A stretch of DNA of 64,000 nt from Fragilariopsis cylindrus CCMP1102 (taxonomy: Eukaryota; Bacillariophyta; Bacillariophyceae; Bacillariales; Bacillariaceae): assembly GCA_900095095.1 (NCBI GenBank), contig FMBT01000289.1, forward strand, positions 744,001-808,000. The letters are read 5' to 3'. Position numbers and translations under genes: made by a program. Shown here in pieces: positions 57,290-64,000 of this stretch. The stretch's first letter is position 1. Each line of letters starts with the position of its first letter. The notes beneath the pieces were generated by a model, which did not search any database, was not told where the DNA came from, and was given only the letters and a program-made list of their open reading frames with translations.

Positions 57290-58551
57290 ATGATTTGATT
57301 TTGTGTTGTTATTAACATTGTGATTGCATACCTGATAATAATACGAACCGCGTACGAGCGCTGATGTAATTTTCTATACAGTGAAATGTAATCGCCTCGT
57401 TGCGCAAACCTCGTGCAAAATTATCATTCTTTATTGCAGGTACATACCCTACCTCAGGGGTCCTAATATTATTACCCCTGCCTTACCTACTGTACTGTAA
57501 GTAACAAAAGAAATGCAATCCACCCTGCCTCATCGATCAACAATGAACAAACATTGAACATGTTGTGATTTGATTGTTGAATCAAACAAATATTGTCACT
57601 AACAAACCAAACTTTTCACGACAATAAACCCTTTCTTCTGATTCCCTCAATTGACTAGGTAGTGTTGCTGAACTTGGATACAGGTACCATTATAAAATAA
57701 TCCTAAATACTAAAATTTTATAGTGATAGTAGATGTTTCCAATATTTTTATACACTTCTTGACTACAATAGGGTTTAGCATTCCTTGCTACTAAACTGGG
57801 TCAATTATGGTCTATATGTTGTGTTTATTCTATACTTGGTCTAACACATACTTCATTGGTTGGTTCAGTTATTGTTTGTCTTTTTGTTGTGATTTTCTGA
57901 CTATTTGCAAGTTGCTGATTTTGTATAATATGTGCGAGCTACTCGATACAGAATATTCACTTTGAGGGCGTAGTGACATGCAAACAAAAACTTTTACTAT
58001 CTTGATGCTTGAAGCCCGACATTTTGGTAGGGAGACCAACAATAAACATTTTATGTGTCATTAACCTCCTTACTCTCTTTTAGTACAAGATGATAAGCAG
58101 CACACTCTTTATTGAGATCCCACATATGGCCTTAGCTAGTAGCAGTTTTTCAATAATACACAATTATAAACAGGAGACAACTAGCTAATTCCAATCATAC
58201 ACATGTACAATTTCTTTTGGCACCATTTTTTTTTGTTGGTACATGTTCCAATTCTGATTGTTAAATCAAGGCATTGCAACGATGGCAAGAAAATATACAT
58301 ACCTGACTGATATCTAGGACTACTAGGTCCTATAATGATCGTAATAGATTCCTTACTATAAAAACAGATTCAGGGTTCTTTGTAAAAGAAGATTAATATA
58401 TCTATAAAAATTATTATGAATGAGAAATACCACGACGTATTTGAGTATTATCAGTAAATTAATATTACATATTACAACAGAGCAAAACATCCACGATGAT
58501 GGATTACCCGAATACATACTACATTGTTTCAGTTGTACGTTTGATTCAAAA
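57290..58551. other. 1.26-kb gene-free region
   Basis: Between the SYF1 start (57289) and the end of the tail-anchored gene (58552), both minus. AT-rich with no protein-like ORF. I see no repeat shared with other parts of the window. Confidence 0.5.
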
Positions 58552-59238
58552 TTAGATTGCTATGTTCACAATTGATACAATAAGTTGAAGAACAACAGCA
58601 CCAATAAGGAATAGATGTGACCCACCAAAAAGATTGAACAATAAACCAGAGCATAACATAACCTTTATCATCAGCTCTTGGTCGACTTTTTGATTGTCTT
58701 CCTTTTCAATGCCTTCTATTACTGTTACTAGTTCCTGACGCTCACTTAATAGGTCCTCTGCATATCCCTGTGTTTGTTTTAAAAACTTTTCAAGGTTATG
58801 GTTTAAATTTTCGGACGATTTCAATTTATGCTTGTATGAAGAAATCACTGTTTCGTACATTTTTAAGCGACGGTCCATTTCTTCTTGGTCAAAGGATGAT
58901 GATGGAATTTTCGTACCACCACCAACTGCTCCCCCATAATCATCATTAATAATAACAACCTCTAAAGGGATATCTTCCGAAAATAAAAATTGACTTGATT
59001 CATCTTCATCTGTATCCTCTGTAGAGCAAGTCAATCTTGATAGAGCACCCATCGACGAAAGGCTTGTTTTTGTTTTTTGTTTATGAAGAGGAAGAATCTT
59101 GCCAGCAAAACCGGCATCATCATAATCATCACAACATGATGTATCATCAACGCGGTCAATTATTAACGGTACACCACCATGATCAGGACCGCTTCTTCTT
59201 CCTCGTGGTCGTTTCGTTGCACTTGTTGTCTGCTGCAT
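58552..59238 (-). CDS. Tail-anchored coiled-coil protein
   Basis: Single exon, 228 aa. The N-terminal part is basic then acidic and disordered (KRPRGRRSG, TEDTDEDES). A coiled coil covers about residues 120-185 (MDRRLKMYETVISSYKHKLK). The protein ends with a hydrophobic segment (about 195-228, LCSGLLFNLFGG through VVLQLIVSIVNIAI). This is the layout of a tail-anchored ER, mitochondrial or Golgi protein such as a tether or SNARE-like protein, but it has no SNARE-motif heptad layout I can confirm. Family not recognised. Confidence 0.65.
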   Translation of the reverse strand: MQQTTSATKRPRGRRSGPDHGGVPLIIDRVDDTSCCDDYDDAGFAGKILPLHKQKTKTSLSSMGALSRLTCSTEDTDEDESSQFLFSEDIPLEVVIINDDYGGAVGGGTKIPSSSFDQEEMDRRLKMYETVISSYKHKLKSSENLNHNLEKFLKQTQGYAEDLLSERQELVTVIEGIEKEDNQKVDQELMIKVMLCSGLLFNLFGGSHLFLIGAVVLQLIVSIVNIAI

Positions 59239-59586
59239 CTTGTAAATTATTTCCTTCTACTATAATATAAATTCGTCAGTGTTGAATGGATGTGAGAGAG
59301 TTTTATTTATTGGTTATTTGCGTTCTAATGTTTAAAGTATGTGCATGAAATCTTGCTGTACAAAGTTGATTCAAGAAAGTTATGCGGTATTCAGCTTCGA
59401 AATTAATGAATCAGAGAAGTTGTTGGTGGGAGTTATTACGGTGATGTAATCGAATCATAAGAGCTGTGTGACAGTGTAATTTCTGTTTCTTTCTGTGAGG
59501 ATGTGTCACCAGAATTCAATACACAATTCATGCATTAGGCGACACGAAAGAATTCACCACTTATGCCCCTGAGTTGTTTTTGTATG
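59239..59586. other. Divergent intergenic region
   Basis: Between the tail-anchored gene start (59238, minus) and the tandem duplication at 59587. It contains the promoter of the minus-strand gene and nothing else that I recognise. Confidence 0.45.
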
Positions 59587-59755
59587 AAAATCTCAATCCG
59601 GCTGTTGAACAGCGATCATTCTGTGTCAGTAAAAAACAAAATATGTGAAATAAAATAGCCAATTCAATGTTTTTGCGTTAAAATCTCAATCCTGCTGTTG
59701 AACAGCTACTAGTATCATTCTGTGTCAGGCGAGTAAAAAACAAAATTTGTGAAAT
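59587..59755. repeat. Tandem duplication with palindromic core, upstream of the lumen-protein gene
   Basis: Two units offset by 93 bp: 59587-59652 and 59680-59755. Each has AAAATCTCAATCC, then the inverted repeat GCTGTTGAACAGC, then ATCATTCTGTGTCAG and GTAAAAAACAAAAT. The palindrome is perfect in both (59601-59613 and 59694-59706). The second unit has small insertions (TACTAGT, GCGA). It lies 160-330 bp upstream of the start at 59916. Confidence 0.8.
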
Positions 59756-59915
59756 TCAATCACAAACATCACGGCATCAAATTTTTTCGTTCGCCATTCA
59801 CGAATACCGTATCATCGATCATCATTTTAGTTGTCGACCGTACGTAACCGTACATTCTACGGCATTGTTTGTAGTTTGATGATGACGAGAAAGAGTTCGA
59901 TCAGAGTTATCGTGC

Positions 59916-61211
59916 ATGTACAACAATCGTAATCCAACAGAATATACGATGGGTAATGCAAGCTACCATCATCGACAACGATCACAGATAAAACTTTCTG
60001 GAATAATAATCTTCGTTTTTGTTATCTATTTTACATCTGTCGTTCTTGGTTTGGCACCATCATCGTCATCATCAAAGATCTTAACACAACATCACCAGTC
60101 ATCGAGGTTAGCGGTAACGTCATTGTCCTTAGCAAAAAATGTATCAGAAATAACCAGACGACAATTAATATTAGCAGGGATAGCTACAACGTCAGCAACA
60201 GTGACATCGACTGTGATTTTCCCTAGTAAACCAGCCAATGCTGCGACTTCTACCGTTCGAGCGAAAGGTGCTGCTGAATTAGATTTGGAATATTATATAC
60301 GTGATTTGGTCAAGGGGAATAAAAAGGAAGGAAGTGTATTACCATCAACAGATGGACCTCCAGTTCCTCCACCACGAAAAATAAAGGGATCACTCCTTCC
60401 TATACTATTAAACAAGGAATGTACACCAGATTGTATACCGGTCCAAGCATTGATACAACAAGTTCAGCTGCAGCAACAACAAAGTACTGGTGGTGATGGT
60501 TCGGTTAAAAAGAAAAGCACCGCAGATGACATTGCAAAGGATATACAATCACGAGTTAATGAAATTCGTGAAAAAACAAAAAGAAGTTTCTTTTCGAAAG
60601 CACCATGGGAGGAAGAAGATATCTCCGATCAATATTATTTTGATTTTACAGCATATGCATTATGGAAAACAGCAGCAGAGTTAATAGAAAACAATCAAAA
60701 TCGTGATCGTTTCGTTCGTAACATTGGTCAGATGATTGTTAACAAACTCGAAACAGATGGGACGATACAAGGGGGACAACAACAAATGTCCTCCAATAAG
60801 GACAAGAACGACGGTGCCCTTGTTAGTACTATTCCTGCTATAGTTGAAGTTTTGGAACTGTTCAAACGTAGTGGATACTGTAAGAATTTTCGCATCAGAT
60901 CGTCTGACGATAATAATGACAGTGGACCGATATTTGATGAATTAGACGACGAAAGTCTTACCATTTACGGAACGGCTAATTGCTTAGTTAGTATATATGA
61001 ACCAGCTACGTTAGGAGCAAGCTTACAGATCAATGGAGAAAATTCACGGTTTGCACCTGACTTTGTTGGAACGAGTCTAGCAGCTATATGGGAAAAACAT
61101 GGTGGAATACGATCAACGTGGGATGTATTCTTTGTTGATCCAGAATATCGACCAAATCCTAAAGATTATTTCCCTAATGAACAATTGTTACAAATCACAC
61201 TCAACAAATAA
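59916..61211 (+). CDS. Putative thylakoid lumen protein with plastid leader and Tat signal
   Basis: Single exon, 431 aa; a second in-frame ATG at 59949 (residue 12) is the likelier start for a signal peptide. Hydrophobic residues 28-44 end in VLG|LAPSSS, which fits the diatom plastid leader with Leu at +1. A second signal follows: twin Arg at 81-82 (TRRQLILAGIATT), a hydrophobic core and an AxA-type site (PANA|AT, about 109). This order fits a thylakoid-lumen protein imported by the Tat route. The mature part begins LDLEYYIRDLVKGN, contains a Pro-rich stretch (DGPPVPPPRKIKG), and is otherwise helical with FVRNIGQMIVNKLE. No family recognised. Sorting is inferred from the N-terminus alone. Confidence 0.75.
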   Translation: MYNNRNPTEYTMGNASYHHRQRSQIKLSGIIIFVFVIYFTSVVLGLAPSSSSSKILTQHHQSSRLAVTSLSLAKNVSEITRRQLILAGIATTSATVTSTVIFPSKPANAATSTVRAKGAAELDLEYYIRDLVKGNKKEGSVLPSTDGPPVPPPRKIKGSLLPILLNKECTPDCIPVQALIQQVQLQQQQSTGGDGSVKKKSTADDIAKDIQSRVNEIREKTKRSFFSKAPWEEEDISDQYYFDFTAYALWKTAAELIENNQNRDRFVRNIGQMIVNKLETDGTIQGGQQQMSSNKDKNDGALVSTIPAIVEVLELFKRSGYCKNFRIRSSDDNNDSGPIFDELDDESLTIYGTANCLVSIYEPATLGASLQINGENSRFAPDFVGTSLAAIWEKHGGIRSTWDVFFVDPEYRPNPKDYFPNEQLLQITLNK

Positions 61212-61725
61212 TTGAATAGTATGAATACCGCCAATAATAATAGTAATAATAATAAAAGTACAGTCTTGGAAATAATGATTATGATCGTGATCATCATTAT
61301 GCACCAAGGATCTTCCTCGTAATCGTGGGTAAGAGTACTGAATACTACTGCTGAATACTGCTGTTGAAACTACTATTCCGGGGGTTTTCTACGCACGTAA
61401 TCTACTACTAGCCAGCTAATAAATAATAATAATAAGAATAACGTATCCGCACAGTTCGACAATACCAAATAGTCACCACTTAAAGCCTGCAAATGATATG
61501 TGTATCTGATGGAACTCGTCAGATTCAAATCTAGCTACACTATTTGCAATTCTTATTACAGTTTAGAAGTAGCCTACCATCAGTATTATATCGTTGTATC
61601 AATAAATATTTTGCTATAATTAATTACATAAATATAATATGTAGTATTCATAGATAATACGTACATTTATTACTCATTTGATGTATAGTGTGTAATTATT
61701 ATTCCCCTCCCCCTCCCCTGGTTTG
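61212..61725. other. Intergenic region, convergent genes
   Basis: 514 bp between the stops of the lumen-protein gene and the ArfGAP gene. Contains AAT-type simple repeats near 61225-61260 and 61420-61440 and a C-rich CCCCTCCCCCTCCCC run near 61704. Confidence 0.5.
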
Positions 61726-62337
61726 TTATTGGACAGTCACCAGGCGATGGGTTGCAGTTTGATTATCTGCAACAGGCTTCGTTGGTTTGTTATTGTGATG
61801 ATGATGATGATGATGATTTGTTTTCGTTAATTTTGCTGCTTTTCTAGATGCGGCTCGACCCTTCCATAGACCAATTTGTCCTATTTTTGAAACATGACTC
61901 TCCATATTCTTTCGATAAAACTTCGCTGCCTTGGTCTGGTACCTTCTATCAAAAACTCCCGATTTGTTGTTTCCCATATCATGACGATCATAAAAATTGT
62001 GTAATTGTTCATTCCCACCCTCTAACATTGCTAATACTTGGGAATACGACCAATTATCCATTGAAATACTTCTAACACGTGAGGTCGCTACACCGTACGA
62101 ACGATGACGTCCACTACATCGCACGCACAATAACACGCCGTATGTCACACTCGCCCAATCATTGTCATGATTGCCACAATCAACGCAACAAGAATTTCCC
62201 CCTATGGATCGTAATAGGCGCTTGCATGCATTCGGAAATGGCATACCGTCACAAGTGGTGCTATTCATGCTGCGTAGGCCCTCGAGCTCACGACGAACCT
62301 TTTGGAGCGTTGCAGGATCTTCTGTGTAGTTCATCAT
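61726..62337 (-). CDS. ArfGAP zinc-finger protein
   Basis: Single exon, 203 aa. The ArfGAP finger is complete: Cys51-x2-Cys54-x16-Cys71-x2-Cys74, then SGRHRSYG with the catalytic Arg79 and VRSISMDNWS. GAP proteins of this type stimulate GTP hydrolysis by Arf GTPases in vesicle traffic. The rest is short: a helical region (FYRKNMESHVSKIG), then a His-rich run encoded by CAT repeats and a basic C-terminus. It lacks ANK or PH domains, so it is of the small ArfGAP/SMAP/AGFG kind. The glutamine-free C-terminus gives no localisation signal. Confidence 0.9.
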   Translation of the reverse strand: MMNYTEDPATLQKVRRELEGLRSMNSTTCDGMPFPNACKRLLRSIGGNSCCVDCGNHDNDWASVTYGVLLCVRCSGRHRSYGVATSRVRSISMDNWSYSQVLAMLEGGNEQLHNFYDRHDMGNNKSGVFDRRYQTKAAKFYRKNMESHVSKIGQIGLWKGRAASRKAAKLTKTNHHHHHHHNNKPTKPVADNQTATHRLVTVQ

Positions 62338-62365
62338 TATGTATTGTTGTTTTGTGAACGTTTCT

Positions 62366-62435
62366 ATTCGATTCGATTCGATTCGATTCGATTTGATTTG
62401 ATTTGATTTGATTTGATTTGATTTGATTTGATTTG
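62366..62435. repeat. Pentanucleotide repeat, five ATTCG then nine ATTTG
   Basis: Fourteen perfect pentamers in two homogeneous blocks, 62366-62390 and 62391-62435. It starts 29 bp upstream of the ArfGAP start codon at 62337, so it lies in the 5' UTR or core promoter. Confidence 0.95.
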
Positions 62436-63402
62436 ATTATTCTATGGATCGTCTTTCAATGATTTAGAATTTGATCTTATGATGTGTTTGTTTGGTAAAT
62501 GTTTGTGTCTACTGTATTTGATTTGATTTTAAATTGTATGCGTTTTTACCAGAAAATGTATGCGTTTCTACTAGAAAAAGCTCGAGTATTATTTGTTATC
62601 CATTGATAATATAATATCTATCACATGACACATTCAGTAGCTGCATAACGTTACTTGGGCTGAATTGATATGCCTAAGAATTTGATAAAATTCTCGGTTC
62701 TCCTTTTATCAACCAACACGTCACGTGTTGGTTGTATCGTGTTTCTTCGGTTGAATTAAATTTCCGTTGAATAAAAAGAAACTAATTATCATTTATTCAA
62801 TTTGTGCCGTAAATTATTACCCCGGTACTTACGTATTAGTAATGTACAGTACAGCAGTGCTGAGATTAGAAGGGGGTTCAACAGATTGCCATGACTCTCC
62901 CCCGAATGAATCAATCAATGATCATAAGTAGCTAATAAAAAATAAATCACGCACGACTCATGCTGGGCAGCAGTCGTTAAGTGTAAAAAATGAAAAGCGC
63001 GTGTCTTACACGAGTTCAAAACATACAATCCTCCAGTCAACGTATAAATACTACGAGGAATTTGGACTTTAAATTTTAGTACCATTGGAATCAGTCGGAC
63101 GCAATTTTATTATTTTTCTCTCAAACCTGCTTTTATAATAGCAGTGTAAATTATGTTGATTGAAAATTCGCGAAAATTATCCGTTTCACGGAGGAAAAGT
63201 ATGACAATCATAACGTCACTCTTTCACATCATAACGGTACAATTTGTGCACAAGACGAAGTTACGCTGCTGTCGACAATCGCAATCGAAAATGCGGAATA
63301 TAGCATTTTAATAAAGAAGAAAAAGCACCACACAAATACAATCAACTAATAAGGCAATAGAATCAATAAAAGAGACGTTCTAGTACGAATAAATTTTCCA
63401 CG
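62436..63402. other. Intergenic region with inverted repeat
   Basis: 967 bp leading to the cytochrome b5-like gene. It holds the inverted repeat at 62710-62734; otherwise AT-rich with no credible ORF. Confidence 0.5.
62710..62734. repeat. Perfect 11-bp inverted repeat
   Basis: CAACCAACACG (62710-62720) and CGTGTTGGTTG (62724-62734) are exact reverse complements separated by TCA. The centre contains CACGTCACGTG, which includes CACGTC and a CACGTG E/G-box. Either a dimeric transcription-factor site or a short hairpin. Confidence 0.85.
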
Positions 63403-63894
63403 ATGCCAACCATACTAGTACCAGAAAATTTTATCTGGTATAGCGCTAAAGGAGTGAAACTATTAACCATAGACAATAGGTATATGTTGGAAATGCTGTC
63501 ATCGAAGATCAGGGAAGATAGTTGTCCAGCTTCTGTTTCATCAGAGTCGTCATCATCATCATCTTCCAGTGGTAGTGAAGAAAATGATAATACTAATAAT
63601 ACACTTCATTACTATACGCGATTTGAAATTCAACGTCATAATACCGAAGCATCGGCATGGATCGTTGCTGGTGATAACATATATGATGTTACAGACTACG
63701 TCGAACATCATCCTGGGGGTAAATCTTCTTTAATGAAAAAGATAGGTGGTGGTGTTGACTGTACGAAAGATTTGATGTTTCATTCTAGATCAGCACAGGA
63801 TCATTGGAATAAATATTTAGTAGGAAAGGTCACCAAGTCTCCTTCAAAGAATGGACACATAGTAGAAAAAGAATGGTGGAAGTTTTGGGAATGA
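63403..63894 (+). CDS. Cytochrome b5-like heme-binding protein
   Basis: Single exon, 163 aa. After a poly-Ser/Glu low-complexity stretch (about 46-62) the cytochrome b5 domain covers 70-143: YTRFEIQRHN, AWIVAGDNIYDVTDYVEHHPGG with axial His103 in HPGG, and a second axial His127 in FHSRSAQDHW. It closes with YLVGKVTKS and a Lys/Trp-rich tail. There is no membrane segment, unlike microsomal b5, so it would be soluble or tethered by its basic tail. It would serve as a small electron carrier, for example for a desaturase or hydroxylase. That partner role is inference. Confidence 0.9.
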   Translation: MPTILVPENFIWYSAKGVKLLTIDNRYMLEMLSSKIREDSCPASVSSESSSSSSSSGSEENDNTNNTLHYYTRFEIQRHNTEASAWIVAGDNIYDVTDYVEHHPGGKSSLMKKIGGGVDCTKDLMFHSRSAQDHWNKYLVGKVTKSPSKNGHIVEKEWWKFWE

Positions 63895-64000
63895 AAATAG
63901 AGAGAAAAAGAAAAAGAACGACAGATATTAAGTTTGATTTGAACCTTCTTTTCGCTGCCAGTCTCACGCCTCGATTGTATACAGTACGCTCCCATGATGC

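Overview
The window looks like nuclear DNA of a diatom, most likely a pennate one. Genes are compact and mostly intron-poor. Introns are short (86-261 nt), GT-AG and AT-rich. Several proteins start with a signal peptide followed by a cleavage motif of the diatom plastid type: A|FSV at 30188, G|LAP at 59916, G|YSP at 35586. Two genes encode AdoMet decarboxylase-aminopropyltransferase fusions, a type associated with diatom long-chain polyamine (biosilica) chemistry. Species assignment is inference; I ran no search.

Layout. 1-5.3 kb: a membrane-anchored AdoMet decarboxylase / aminopropyltransferase / SET fusion (minus strand, probably continuing past the left edge), then a gene-poor stretch with a decayed retroelement-like ORF. 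5.3-20.7 kb: STRAP/UNRIP-like WD40 protein, SPT5, a secreted or anchored sulfatase, a UBA-like/thioredoxin/PUB/ubiquitin-like protein with a secretory or plastid presequence, and a large WD40 protein. 21.7-30.2 kb: a degenerate Fe-ADH-like protein, an orphan protein, a 2.1-kb gene-free stretch holding one copy of a duplicated hairpin-bearing repeat, a secreted GH28 enzyme, and a five-exon plastid-targeted repeat protein. 30.5-39.4 kb: MFS transporter, nucleolar L1-domain protein, a probable plastid J-protein, a Methyltransf_16 enzyme and a SET/MYND protein. 39.5-53.8 kb: Nup160-like nucleoporin, a second AdoMet decarboxylase-aminopropyltransferase without SET, an EXS-domain protein and exocyst EXO70. 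54.2-64 kb: SYF1/XAB2 splicing factor, a tail-anchored coiled-coil protein, a putative Tat-targeted thylakoid lumen protein, an ArfGAP and a cytochrome b5-like protein.

Most genes are unrelated housekeeping genes. The standout is the pair of polyamine-enzyme fusions about 42 kb apart. Both have an N-terminal membrane anchor and a complete pyruvoyl-type AdoMet decarboxylase site. The first keeps intact aminopropyltransferase motifs and adds a SET methyltransferase domain. The second ends exactly where SET would begin and has lost key aminopropyltransferase residues. They share one intron at the same codon and phase, so they are paralogs.

I resolved the splice structures by hand from frame continuity and GT-AG sites; every spliced total is a multiple of three. 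No tRNA, rRNA or CRISPR array was recognised.
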